Below, piece after piece: positions 26,491-39,729 of a stretch of 64,000 nucleotides of DNA. How positions within the stretch are numbered: the first letter of the stretch is position 1; each line of letters starts with the position of its first letter. This DNA comes from Apostichopus japonicus (taxonomy: Eukaryota > Echinodermata > Holothuroidea > Aspidochirotida > Stichopodidae). Below the pieces are notes generated by a model. It did no database searches and was not told the DNA's origin. It saw only the letters and a program-made list of their open reading frames with translations. Made by a program: the position numbers and the translations under genes. The stretch covers positions 4,043,001 to 4,107,000 of the forward strand of contig NC_092568.1 in the NCBI RefSeq assembly GCF_037975245.1, read 5' to 3'.

Positions 26491-26626
26491 GTGCAAAGAT
26501 ATGTCTAGCAGTTCACATAATGATATTATATTTAGTAATTGATGAGAAACACTATATTTGTTTTGTAACTCTGTAGAACTGATATGACAGAACTGAGTAT
26601 GCTCAGTTATTCCCTGAAGTACACCC

Positions 26627-29600
26627 CCTCCCTCCCTCCCTCCCCCGCACCCCCGCCCCTGGACTATATATTGCAATGTTATCTGTTACCCTCATCTTTG
26701 AAAGGTCATAAACGTACAAACAACATTAAACAATTTCATGGTCTGTTCATCTTGAATGTCATAACAGTGAAAGTATAAAGGCTGACAGGGAAACAGAGTC
26801 AGAGCCTTAAAATGGTTTAGACTTTTGATAATCTGGATTACATACTGTCCTGGTTGTTGTAATGAATATTGATGGTGCAATTGATTCCTAGATAGCCACC
26901 CACGCTCTGTTTAAACTCCTTGCATGGTGATAGACACATGCCTCCTTCTCCTCCCATCAGATAATCTTATCGGTAAAGAATTGGTTGACTTGATCCTGCC
27001 AAATTATATATGCATGGTTTGAAGTGTAGCTCAATGGGTAGACCTAGTTATTAAATGTACAGGTAGCAGCTGGCAATAAAAACATACATGATATACCCAG
27101 ACATTTATTCTATTTACAATTGTGTATATATGTTGTTACAATATAGCCAGTTGGAAGGTTGAATAAAATTGGCTTTCTAAGAAAGATTTACTGTGAAACG
27201 GTGCAATTGTTAACCATCGCCTCTGTCTCTAGTCAAATATTAAATATGCATACAGTTAAATTTTTTTTCATACATAATTTTTCACATTCTAGTCTCTGCG
27301 TTAATTGAAAAAATAGAGTTCAAAGTTGACAGGGTGGTGCAATATGTAGTCAGAGAAAGTAGCAATATTGATGTACTACTACAGTCTAATAGTTGCAGGG
27401 CACTTGTACAGTATATATGGGTGCACATGAAAGATCATAAAAGTATAGGAATGTGGGGGTGTGGATAATATTACTCAAATATGATCTTGTGCACAGTTTT
27501 AAGAACACTGTACATAGATAATAGTATAATGTTAGTTATACTCTGGCTCCTAGGTATATACGTATTATACTGTACGACTATAAGAATTAGCTGCATGTAT
27601 CATGAACAGCTCAAAATTGTAAGTTTTACTTCACTCCTCACTTACCTATCTCCATTCAACCTACAGTATGCACCTACTGTAATCTACGTAGCCTATACAA
27701 CAGTAACATTTTAGCACTGCGCCTCCTGTATACCCTTCAGATTGGAGAATCATCCATTTTACAGCCATTTATTTTGCAGTTAACTTTGGATTATAAATTG
27801 TTTTCCTTAATTTTGGAAAACCATTCTGGAAATTAAAATTTTGGATAATGCTAAATTTGTCCTACTAAGTGCATGCCAAGCCCATCTTCCATGCTATAGG
27901 GTCAAATTAATCTACAAAGTTTGTTGTTAAGAGGGACCAGCAACTTCCAACTTCGGCTTTCATTTATCCAGCGCAAGTAGCTGTACATTTAACCCAACAC
28001 ACCGCATTGGCATTTAAGAACACTCATCATGTCAGTTTTGGCCTAAAATGCTTAAAAGTTAACATCTCTTATAGTTATGGATTTCATATTTTTTCAACCC
28101 AACTTTGGCATGCATACATACATACCTATTGCCTGTGATTACTTGGTTAAGCTTTAAAGGCCTATAGGGATGTAGAATTGTCAGTCAGTATATTACTAAC
28201 TCCGAAAGTCTGACAAGCAAGAACTTGTGTTATCCAGCATCAAATTCTATACAGGTGCATTTAGAACACAGTTCTGTTGATCTATGGATTCGGTTTCTGG
28301 GAATAATTTATCCAGGACTGCAAATGTAGCAAAATGCTAATAATGCTTAATGGACAAATTGTTACAGAAAAGTAAAGACCTTTTGTATGTTTGTGAAGAG
28401 GAAATCAAAGATGCCATTTTCCGTATCACATGAGAAAAAAAGCACATGTATATTAGAATCAAAACTGTAAATCTACAAAATGTGAACACTAAATTAAAAA
28501 AATTAAAATTTATGATCAAGATTGATGATCAAGGAAACTTTGGAATTGATATATTCTGGAAAATTCTGCTTGTAAACTTCACATGAAAACCTTGTACTAT
28601 GTCCCGTAAATCTATATGACTCCTATGTCAAAGGTCAATATTAGGGCCTAGAGTTACTATGATGTCCAGGATCTAAATTTCAGCCTTCTAATATAATTTG
28701 ATTAGTCACCAAAGTTACTGTATGTTCATGACTGTGTTTTAATACCAAATTATTCTGAAACATTGTGAAATTTTAAACGAATAGACTTTGTGTAACACAC
28801 ATGTATACTGTAGTGAATTGGCACAATTAATTTGAACACTTTGTTAAATTTGAGGTGCATTACTGTAGATATGCCAAAGCACTTGTTGAATGTCAAGAGA
28901 TTTATCAGGCCTATATAATTTAGAAATAGTGCGACATTAATACGGTTGTTTCCATGGCGATGTCTATCAGCTATAACCATCCCTTAAAATTACGCAGGGA
29001 ATCTTGACATTTTGAAAGACCTGAATTCAGACAAAATCTTCTAAGGATCGAAACGCTAGGTCCTCTAACTTTGACATACAGTATTACTTGACAAATATGG
29101 TGGTGCTTCAATTAACAGAAAGATACAAGTATAACTGTCTCATCTTTTTCAACTTATACTTGCGCTAGAAAGTTTGACCATTTTACCTTGCCATAAACTT
29201 CTAGGTTTCCCCCGGGAAGCATGGATCTCTTTTTTTCATTTCTCTGTACGATATCATTGAATTATCCGTCTGAATGAAAAGTACTATTTTAATTGGAAAA
29301 GAAAACTGAAACCTCTTCGTTTGTATCTATGAACGTGCACAGTGTCACTCTGTGAATATATGCTCCTCGGGCTGCTGTCAAAATCAGTGCAACTTCACTG
29401 TTGTTGCTACGGTGATGTCTATATCTACAGTATAACCTTCTCTTAAATAAGAAGGAAATCGTGAACTGTTTGTAAGTGACCTGAATTCTACATGGGGTCA
29501 CAAAGGTATTATGCAGATCTTGCCTATAAGAAAATCTGCCCCAGGTACCACACTTTTTCTGTAAAAACTGGGGTCCCCTACAGGACCAATGGCTCATTAC

Positions 29601-30320
29601 TAGTACAGCGAAAGTAGGGTATCTAGGACGGATTTTCTTAAAGGCAAGGTCTGCAAGGTTGTGGTAGGAAGTTTGTATATATAGTTGTTCATGTGATTAC
29701 CCTTACATAGATTTTTTTTTTCAATTAAGAGAGATGTAAAGAAAACATATTCCTTTTTCTACCCACCTCAAAGTCTCAATGTGTGTTTGCCAAATTTAAA
29801 CTTGGACCCTTCCAGCTTTCCGCCCTAAAAGCTCCGTGAAAATGACACCTTTCTATATAAAGTGCAAAGTACTCGTTATTTTTATTGAGTTATCTGTCGT
29901 TAAACATTTTGAGCTGCATAAATTTCGCCAGATTTTGTAACGAGTCCGTAGATTCTACAAACTTCAAAATTTGCAAACCCCCAGGTATTTTCAGATGCAT
30001 CCGAGGTGGAATTGGGTACAAAAAGTGTATATGATTTGATAGGAGTATTTATAGGTAACATTTGTGTAATGAACATGCTGGTATGGGCCGTCGCAGTGAT
30101 TTTACGGTAAATCGTTCGCGCCATAAGGGCAACAGAAATTAAATTTCTTTCTTGCGATTGCGACAGCTTTTCTCCATTAAACCCACCTGGTCAGAGTGCA
30201 TTTAGAATAAGAAACATTGAATCTGCTGCGGAAGTTTGTTTTCCGAAATTCATTTGCAAACACGTATTGAGACTTTAATTGTGCCCTTTTAATTAACATT
30301 TGTATTGTCGTTGTTAACAA
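26627..30320. other. Intergenic, no gene recognised
   Basis: AT-rich sequence with a C-rich patch at 26627-26660. ORFs are at most about 100 codons with no recognisable domain. No repeat family with a second copy in this window was seen. Confidence 0.5.
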
Positions 30321-31609
30321 ATTTATTTTAACGTTATGTTTTCCTTGGGAAAGAGATGGACTTATGTAATATTATTTTACTGTATGACATCAATGCTAAT
30401 TAAGGAAATAAAACAGGCCAAGGATAGATATAAAGACAATGGAAGCACCATGAGTGCCTATACATGCAGTGAAAGTAGCCAGCCTGGTGCTGGCTTTGTG
30501 AACACTCTCTTTCGGCCAGTACAATACCTATATGTTAGCTTTCTTTGCTTGCTAGATTGTTCTTCAATTTACAAGCAATCAATTAATTTGTCACATATGA
30601 CTTACCTTATTTAGCTCTGAAAATCGTTCACGTAACTAACTTTCCACTTAATTAATTAACTGTCAGTTGATTAGTTGTTTTACTCCGGATTCATGTTTTC
30701 TGCTGAATCAATGGCAGACAAATATTCCACTTAGACAAATCAACAACATTCCAATGAAATAGTTTGAATGCTTTCACTGTTTGAAAATGTAGACAGTCGA
30801 CCTGCAACAAGTGGACTTTGATGCACCTAGGCTCCCTCCATTAAAGAAAATTGTCTGTACATAACAGCCATTCACCACTCTCTCTCTCTGGTAGACCTGA
30901 GCGATGTGAAGTCTGCTGTTACTGGACTGCAATACTCCACATGCTGTACACAGTCAGCCAGTCAGCTGATATCTCATCTAGTTTGCAAGCCCACACAATG
31001 TTGTTGTTTTTGTTTCTCTGTATGTATGTGTGTGTGCTGTGATCAGACTACAGATGGATCCCAGGGTTGCTTCTTTGACCTTTGACATTTACTTTGATTT
31101 TGTTGATTGATTGAAACTGTCTCTTAAAATGCGGGCCAAAGTGCATCATGTAAATAAATGCAATTTAAGGCGTTGTATTTCCTGGTTGTAATTTAAAGCA
31201 GAGAATGTTACTGTGAATGATTACAGTGGAGTACAGCAGTCAGTGAGAATAATAGTGTGCAGACATAGGATGTGCAATGCATCAAATAAACAATGAAACA
31301 TGTGCCAATTAATACGTGCCAAGCTACACGTTCATCTAGATTATTTTCATAAATTAAATAGATCTATGTAACGTTCCCACATTAGTCTCTGAATTCCAGA
31401 TTTTGTCATTACATGTATTTTGAGCATATTTTTGTCTGTGTTTGCTTATATATACTGTACCCTCCAGAGCTGTTAGATAGGCCTACTGAGTTTTACTCTT
31501 ATATTTAAAATTGTAAAGAATAATTATTTCCAAATAGAGTTTGTGCACTAAAATGATATTTACATTGTTTCATGTATACATTAACATTTACCTAGCTTAA
31601 ACGCAGAGT

Positions 31610-31935
31610 GATAGTACTCGAAAAGTACATGGTACTAGAGTACTTTTTTACAAGTACTAATAATTATAATTAATTAACAATTGCTTGTTATACTAACAAT
31701 TACTAATTAGTACTTGGTACTCACACTCGATGAAAAGTACTTGGATGCTAAAGTACTCTACTCATCATTCAAGACTCAGTTGCTAAAGTACTCATTAATT
31801 GTACTTGATTTGTAGTACTTGGTACTCGTTCAGGATGAGTACTTTACCAGTTACTTACAAAAATACTAGTCATATTAAACAGAAGTTACCTCAAGTACCC
31901 AGAAGTACTTGGTACTCAGATAAAAGTAACTTGAT
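31610..31935. repeat. Patch of AGTACT/AGTACTTGGTACT palindromic words
   Basis: AGTACT-like words are scattered at irregular spacing, including AGTACTTGGTACTC at about 31710, 31817 and 31903, AGTACATGGTACTAGAGTAC at 31624, and TGAGTACTTT at 31837. The word is close to self-complementary, so many local hairpins are possible. It looks like an old element built from subterminal palindromes. Confidence 0.75.
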
Positions 31936-32514
31936 GTATAGCAGTATGAATATTATCTCAGATGCTGTATCAGGGGGGCTATAATGTACAACATGTTAAA
32001 GTCTGACACAGACAGATTGAATTTGAAATCTTGGGGTTCAGCTTTGGTGAATTTCTTTTTATAGATCAAAGGTGGCCTCAGTTGCTTTTTTTCCCGAATG
32101 TAGGGATAAGTTTACATGCAACTCCCCCCCTCCCTCCCTCTCCCACCTCCTCTTTTCCATAAAAAAAATCAACTAAATTTGGCAGAGTTGGATCTGGCCA
32201 CAATCAAACAAGGTAATTATTTGTTGCAAAGTAAAAATGGGTATAGTCTAGTGAATGATTCCAGCCTATTCCACAAACTTTCAAATTCATATTAGTATTG
32301 ATGACATGCAAAGTGCAAATCAGAAGATGGCAGATAGTTCTTCATTCTTTGCAATCCTATGGTACAATTATTCAAGAAAATCACAAGAAAAACAATTTTG
32401 CTGTAATTCTCTCTCCAATTGACTAGTTCACTATCATAGTGGAATCAGTAAGCAATATTTGAATTCACTGAAAAAAACAAAAAAAAACACAACTGCAAAT
32501 AACCCAAGGGAGCT

Positions 32515-32832
32515 AAATGGGAGGAAGGTGGAAGGGAGGGAGGAAGGTGGAGGGGAGGGAGTAAGGGGAGGAGCAGGGACGAAAGGGAGGGGCAGGGTGG
32601 GAGATGGAGAGGAGGGAGGTGGAGGGGCAGGGAGGAAGGTTTATGGGAGGGAGGTAGGTGGTGGGCAGGGAGGAAGGTGGAGGGGACGGAGGAAGGGAAG
32701 GGAGGAAGGGGGAGGGGCAGGGAGGAAGGTATAGGGGAGGGAGGGAGGAATGTGGAGGGGACGGAGGAAGGGAAGGGAGGAAGGGGGAGGGGCAGGGAGG
32801 AAGATATAGGGGAGGGAGGAAGGTGGAGGGGT
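32515..32832. repeat. Purine-only GGGAGG/GGAAGG tract
   Basis: About 320 bases on the + strand consist almost wholly of A and G, built from GGAGGGAGGAAGGTGGAGGGG-like words with occasional T or C. A sub-block near 32680-32745 recurs near 32755-32815 (GGACGGAGGAAGGGAAGGG). G-runs of three or four are dense, so G-quadruplex or triplex DNA is possible. ORFs on both strands here are low-complexity artefacts. Confidence 0.95.
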
Positions 32833-32873
32833 ACTCATTCTAATTGAACCCATAAATTTCAAAGTCTATCCCT

Positions 32874-33560
32874 TAACTCTGATGCTTGTAATTGTTAGAA
32901 ATAACAAAAAGGCAGCTGTTACAAAACTTACATTTCTTTCTCAGTTGTTTTAAATTCCGTAATGCCAGAACATGCAATAAAACATGTAATTTTACAATGT
33001 TCTAATTTATAAATTGATTAAGTGTATACTAGAAAATAATAAGCCATGATAAATCTGGTGCAGCTAGCTACTTGGTTCAAAATGTTTTCATGTAAGCTGA
33101 CTATATCACTTACTGGCATGATGATAGATTGTTCTGATCAGTTTAAAATGTCAACAGAATTAACAAAGTAAGCTCAACAAAAATATCATCTGCATTCTTT
33201 GGGATCATAAATAAAATCAGGATCAAAAATATTAAGGATCCACCATTAATTTCAATAATCTTTCCCATGCATTAATCACTCAACTTTTAAATGTCCAATC
33301 AGGTCACAGCTTAGGTACTTAAAAGTATACTCTGATGATAGAACAATAAGTGATTTGTAATGCTCAACTTTATGATCATAACTATTAGAAAATAACAGCT
33401 GCCACATCTGTCTTGTGCAGCTAGCGTCAACTTGGTTTGTTATTCTTAGCTCTGATTGTGTATGAGTTGCTAGATCTATGACAGACCGTCTAGATCCGTT
33501 TGAAATGTCAACATAGATTTAGCGCTCATCCTCCTCCCAGGATTCAACTTTCATTCCAAT
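32874..33560. repeat. Old direct duplication
   Basis: The segments 33010-33190 and 33350-33520 share, in order, AGAAAATAA, GTGCAGCTAGC, ACTTGGTT, GATC-GTTTGAAATGTCAACA and similar words. A shorter third echo starts near 32874 (ACTCTGATGCTTGTAATTG). They are strongly diverged. Confidence 0.45.
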
Positions 33561-34780
33561 GATTATTGACTTTCAGCCGCACGCTCTCGCATCGCTGGCA
33601 TCTATATGCAGGCAGACCTCTATCGCCTTGAGATATAAGAACACTGATTAACAAAAAGTTCACTTCCTTTTGAATGTCAAAGTCTGCTGTCCCAATATAT
33701 ATGTAGAAATACCAGTCCTAGATCAAAATGGAAGCAAATTATTGCATATCCAGCTGTAGATGTCCCCATTGTTTCTGTCAGATGAGCAATTTCCAAGTAC
33801 AGTAGCTGCATGTTTGCATGGACTTAATGAATGACTATATCTATAGGGCTATGTTGTCGGTATAGACTAATTAGTGTAAAGTGAATTGTCTTGTACCCAA
33901 CTTGTAACATAGGCTAATATGTTAATCAAAAATTACCGTTGATGGTCATATAATTCCAGTTAATGTCACTTAATTAATATAATTTCTGTGACATTTCGTG
34001 ACTTTTTTTGTTACCCTTCAATTAAATAAACAGACATGCAGGCCTGTTGGCGTCGAAATGTAGATATTTCTGCAACAAGGTATTATCTATTAACTAGTGC
34101 ATGATATATGGTTTAATTAAATGTAATAATTTATAAGCCTCAGATTGATTAATTTTGGTGACAGGCAATATGCTGCATGGTATTCATGTACATTGGGGGC
34201 CTACAAATGAAATTTTAATTGTGTTTGGAATGCTTTTATCATGGTATAACAGTAGAACACATACAGGAATAATTGTTATAAATGAGGGCGGGGGGGGGGA
34301 ATGAAATTATCGAACAATAATTGAATATTAACATTGGTGGGTGAGGATTTTATTTGGTCAGTTATGAGAATTTTTTTAAACTTTATTATTTGTTTAATAC
34401 TGTAGAAATAATGTAGGGTGCAAATATTTTGGTAATATTACAAAGTTACCTCAAGTGGGTTCAGAACTTACTTAGCAATCCATAATCATCTAATTAGCAG
34501 TATTGTTGTTTTCTGATGCTAAGACAATGGCTCTTAGAGCTTATATCTGTATTAAATTAATTGTTCTTCTTTATACTGTAGTTATATTAATGTCACATTG
34601 AAGTTGATTCTTTCTAGAGTGGGATATTTGAAATGTTTTTTTTTTTTACTGATTATGCAGAGATTGCAGCTCAAATTTATTGATCTAATTGCACGCCCCC
34701 TCAATTTCTAGATATAACTTGCAATATGTCAGAACTGTTGGGACATACAGTACTTTTGAAAGTGTATGTGCAATTTTATG

Positions 34781-34915
34781 AATGTCGGAAATCAAGTAAA
34801 ACGAGTGTCGAGACAAGATGCCAGCATAAAATACTATACTTAAAATTAATTTGTATGAACCATTAAATGATGTCGGGTTATGTTGTGAATGTCGGCAATC
34901 AAGTAAAACGAGTGA
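34781..34915. repeat. 26-bp direct repeat, 107 bp apart
   Basis: AATGTCGGAAATCAAGTAAA followed by ACGAGTG at 34781 recurs at 34888 with one change (GGCAATC). It could be the scar of a short insertion or local slippage. Confidence 0.8.
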
Positions 34916-35629
34916 CAGCAATATTACTAGAGATAAAAGTTTTCATCCCGATCGAACACCAATTGTGTTTATTATATGACCTATACTTTTACTAGTGTAG
35001 TTGTAAAGATGCGATCGTATAACTGCCTGTACTTTGTGTATGCTCTACACAATATATATGGCAGATGCCATCCAGTACCCTAGCTTCGCTGTTTTAAAGG
35101 GGCGCGACCTTCATTTCGGCTACACTGCCACTCTTTCCTCCTCGCCAACTCCGTGTATAGTACTGTACCTCCATGCTTTGACCTTGCAGCGATTTCACCA
35201 GCAACCCCAACCCTTCAAATATCCCCGTACATGTAGTGTGCCTATCATCCATGCATCTAGAGCAACTGATCAAACATTTACACTGCATGCTTTGCAGTAT
35301 TTGGAAACAACCAGCTCCACGAGAATTATAGTATTTAAATAACATTTTTATGCAATGTCGATTAAGTATCTCAAACTTCAATGGCTACTTTTGCCGATGT
35401 ACAGATACAGTAGTTTATATACACACGATTGTTGCCCCAGAATCATGACTTGAAGCACGTGGTCAAAGCTGGACTGCGCGTTAACGCACGTTTAGTCATC
35501 AACGTGACTTTAGACATCAACATAAGTTTAGACATCAACAAACAACAGCAACATGATAAAATAGCAACAACAACTTTGGTTTAGACAGCAACAAACTTAG
35601 TTTAAGCAACAAAATAATGTTGCCCTTTT

Positions 35630-35960
35630 CGCCTTCCATAGAATCATGTATGGTATGCAGATACACCATATTGTGGAGATGAGAACCCAATTGTTTTCAT
35701 AACAGCTGAAAAGGTCATTTGAGGTCAGCAGACATCAAAGTATGTAAACCTTTGTAGACACCAATATCTCAAGAAAGGAATCTTAGATGAAGCATCATAT
35801 ATATTTTGTGAATGTCACAGATTGAGTGGACTCAAGCCCAATTGTTTTCTATTGGAGACAAAGGTTATCAGAGGTCATCAGAGTTCAAAGTAACAAGATA
35901 TCTCAAGAAGCAAACATTGGTGGAATCTCATATGATAAACAGTGGTCCAATTTCTGGTCA
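35630..35960. repeat. Two diverged ~140-bp repeats with GAGGTCA words
   Basis: CCAATTGTTTTC is followed in both copies (35688 and 35838) by an AAAGGTCAT or AAGGTTATC word, GAGGTCA, CA.AGTTCAAAGTA-like and ATCTCAAGAA segments. The word style resembles the elements at 36.6 and 52-55 kb, so this may be another relic of that family. Confidence 0.5.
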
Positions 35961-36593
35961 CCTTTGTTCCCAACTCGCACCCTTCTCCCTCTAGGTACCT
36001 CTCCTCATCCCTCTCAAAAAGGAACCCATATGTCTCTGCATGATAGAAAGGAATGGTTTCTAAGGTACGGTAACTACAAACTATTTTAACATTCAATTGG
36101 TACAAACTGCATTACCATAGTGGGGGAGAGCCTACATGACTACATCTTCAAGTCAATATAATTCTTAGCCGTATTTGTCTTTTCAACTCACGTTTAGGCA
36201 GCAGGTCCTTATGAATATTGGATGACCAAAAGACTTTGCATTTAGATTGATAAAATACAAATGAGTGAAGGAAAAAGAATGTATCAACCAAATATGTGCT
36301 TGAGTTAAATTTGTAAACTAATTGGAAAGCTCAGAAAATCTCTTTAGAACCATGCATTTGAGATTCTCATTAGCATGGAGAGTTTTGCTTTTCAACCTGC
36401 TGTACATGTTTACATTGAATTGCATTTATTTCAAGAGGGAAACTAATGAATAGTTTTAAAAACAAATACAGTATATAGCCAAGAGCTAATTACAATCCAA
36501 GTTTATTTCTTGCCTCAGAACAGTAAATGAATTAGCTGTGGAGTTGTCATTGCTTTTTGATCTAGTTTCCTCCCTTAATGTTTATAAATGTTT

Positions 36594-37415
36594 GTTTCCT
36601 TGCTGGAAGCACAGGACCCTATTCAGTCAGGTTTACCTACAACCATGTGTGTGTGTATGTGTATGAATCTGTGAATGTCTGTGATGAGATAACTCCACAA
36701 CGGAGTGATGGATATTTGTCATACTTGATGTGTAGATGTCTTATATAAGAAGGTGTGCCCTATCATTTTTGGCATGGACCTTATGAATATTAATGAGGTT
36801 ATGGGGTCAAACATTAGAATCTTTACTTTGCAATAAGTCTCCGCAACCTTAAGTCGGATTGTAGCCAAACTTGGTATACAGTTGGTGGTTAATAGCTGGT
36901 ACATGCAGGCCTAATAGTTTGGGACCATCTGAGCTCCCAACAAATCCGGGTGCGTTATTGGACCGGATGGGCCCAAATTTATTTCCACCTCAAATGCATA
37001 TGGGGTACATTTCTTTGGGCCCAAATTTGTGGGGCACAATATATTTGGGACCATTTTGGCCCATATTTCTTCGGATTCAATTTTTGGGGGCAAATATATT
37101 TTTGTGTGCGCCAAATATGTTTGGGACCATTTAGGTGCAAACTTTTATCAGGTCTTATTTTTTTGGGAGGACCAAAAGTGTCAAATTGCAATAACTTCAC
37201 AACATTAATTCGAATTGTATCCAAACTTGGAATACAGTTGTTGGTTAATAGCTGGTACACGAGGGTCTAAATATTTTAGGCCCATTTTGCCCAACATTTT
37301 GTCTTGCCCATTTTGGGAACCAAATTTTTGTTTGGACTTTCTTGGGCGCAAATCTTTTTGAGCCAACGTTTTTCTGGACCTTATTTTGGATAGTGCTATA
37401 ATTTTGGGCTCTTGT
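36594..37415 (+). mobile_element. Short, diverged copy of the CCTTGCT...TTGGGCTCTTGT element family
   Basis: The left end (GTTTCCTTGCTGGAAGCAC, then CCCTATTCAGTCAGGTT and a TG-rich run) aligns with the left end of the 52-55 kb element. The right end (TTGGGCTCTTGT) matches that element's right end. Inside is about one and a half copies of a 356-base unit: CCAAACTTGG.ATACAGTTG and TTAATAGCTGGTACA occur at 36865 and 37221. No coding capacity beyond short overlapping ORFs. Confidence 0.7.
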
Positions 37416-37655
37416 GTAGCAGTTACTTTACAATTGGAATGACTGATATGGTACCTGACCATGTGTAAAGTTGATATGCATATTCATATTAAGAGACAGT
37501 GTCATATTGTATCAACTGAAGTGAATATGATGATAACATTGCGTGATGACATACACAACACATTTATTTTCCTTTTAAAAGCAAGAAACCATAGTGCCCA
37601 TTGTTGTCAACTCACAAGTTCTGAAGATATTCTGTATCATATCTGATAACCTTGT

Positions 37656-39719
37656 GGTCAATTCCATGGTGACTCGTGTGACATTTTTACTCAAATTCCT
37701 CTCTATTTGATATCATTTAACAAATAAAGAAATTACCTGGGAGAAAAGCATTAATGTAGCAGTGAATGTACGCCTTAATGCTTACAACAGTAGAGAAAAA
37801 ATATTTATACCTTTAAGTATTGGGGGTGAAATTGGCGAAAAACTAAACGTGACTCGCGTGACAGTTACTATTAGCAAAAATCAGAATGCACACACAAATG
37901 TTTGATTTCTTATGTCTTATTAAAATTTTTCCAATCACTTTTTATAATCATACCGAAGTTGAAAAATACCTCTACCTCAATTGCTATGCAACTTTGAAAA
38001 AAAGTTGTAACGCATGAAAATAACGATGAAGATGTATTGTGACTTGCGTGACAAGAAAACGTGACTCGCGTGACAAGTTCACTTTTCGGATAGTTCTAGA
38101 CCAAATGCAGTAGTGAATTGAGGGTACAGATCTTGCATAGTGAAATATAACATTCATTGGTCTAGAAAGTGTCCAAAAGGTACTTCCCTTGGGAATGTCC
38201 AGATGATATTAATGTCCCCGAGTTACCTTCATGACTGCAGACAGTAGGTAATATACTGTATGGGTAGTACAGTTGTTCAGGCAGTATATTTTGTCAATTA
38301 ATATTTATAACAATATTTAGTCTGTTGAAGTCACTCATTTGAAAGTTATAGAAGAAACAGATCTATCAAAATGTGATTCAAATTACCATTCTCATTTGTC
38401 GTATTTGAATAAACCAAAAGTGTAATATTTGAGAAGATACATTTGCTCATAGGATTTTGGGAATGATTGAGCAGTTAAGACCTTAAGGTTGTCAAGTCAT
38501 AGCACATGGCATTGCCAGATACAAATGTAGATTATGTTTTAGTATAATACTAAAAATCAATGACATGTGCTAACTTTCCAAATGTGGTGATAAAATAGGC
38601 ATTATATTGCGAATAAATATTCATGATTTTAAATTCTGATATTTCAAATGAAATTATGATAATTAGTTGCATTATGTGTGCCCATGTTATTCAAGTTGCC
38701 TAATTAAAGGGGAATGCATATGATATCTTTAATCAGTGATTCATTCATCAAACTAGATAACATCCCTGTAATTTTCACACAGTAAATAGGTAGAAACACT
38801 ATCTTGATTTGACGTGACTCGCGTGACGTGACTCGCGTGACATTCATAAAGGGTGATTTTCTGCAAAATTTGAATATCTTCTGAAAAAGAAACTTCAGTA
38901 ATCCTTTTGGTATCTATGTGAAGACTTGATATTCATTATTTTGGAGTAAAACTATTGTGCAGGCAAGGAGAAAAAAAGCAAAAACAGTCAATTTTGTGAC
39001 TCCGTGACAGTAAATCGAGGGTGTTTACTGTTTTCTATTTACCACTGTTGTCTAATGCCTTGATATCAAAATAAAATTGAAGCTATTAAGTGAGCACTAT
39101 GCTATAGCAAATATAATTAGTCCAACACACAGTAAATAGGTAGAAACACTATCTTGATTTGACGTGACTCGCGTGACGTGACTCGCGTGACATTCATAAA
39201 GGGTGATTTTCTGCAAAATTTGAATATCTTCTGGAAAGGAAAATTCAGTAATCCTTTTGGTATCTATGTGAAGACTTGATATTCATTATTTGGGGTAAAA
39301 CTATTGTGCAGGCAAGGAGAAAAAAAACAAAAACAGTCAATTTTGTGACTCGCGTGACAGTAAATGGAGGGTGTTTTCAATTCACCACTATTGTCTAATG
39401 CCTTGATGTCAAAAAAAAATTGAAGCTATTAAGTGAGCACTATGCTATAGCAAATATAATTAGTCCAAAAAACTGATGATACCTATGATTACTATGTACA
39501 AATCTGCACAAAATGAAATTTCACTGTATTTTTCATAATTTAGTTACAACGGGAACCCTTTGTTATAACTGACCCCATAATCAAACAAATGATGTTTCGG
39601 GGGTGAAAAAATTATTTTTAGTAACTACAAGTATTCTATTTATTGGAAACTTATACAATTTTAATGTACAATGATTTTAATTTTTTTGGTATGATGTTGA
39701 CCTTATCATGGAATTGACC
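37656..39719. mobile_element. Putative non-autonomous DNA transposon (2.06 kb) with repeated GTGACTCGCGTGAC motif
   Basis: The ends are inverted repeats of 13 bases, GGTCAATTCCATG (37656-37668) and its complement (39707-39719), flanked by TTGT on both sides, which would be a 4-bp target duplication. Inside are ten copies of GTGACTCGCGTGAC or a close variant: 37669, 37849, 38039, 38061, 38814, 38828, 38996, 39164, 39178 and 39345. No ORF of useful length exists. The superfamily is unclear; a 4-bp duplication is compatible with several, so I do not assign one. Confidence 0.6.
38776..39474. repeat. 350-bp tandem duplication inside the 2-kb element
   Basis: Copy 1 is 38776-39125 and copy 2 is 39126-39474. 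Both begin CACACAGTAAATAGGTAGAA and end near GCAAATATAATTAGTCCAA. They are almost identical apart from small indels and a few substitutions, so this duplication is much younger than the element as a whole. One copy of the 14-mer (38996) has lost a base relative to its partner (39345). Confidence 0.95.
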
Positions 39720-39729
39720 TTGTATCTGT

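Noticed and set aside
32459-32862. Glycine/arginine-rich and proline/serine-rich ORFs on both strands
   Set aside because: Low-complexity readings of a purine-only repeat.
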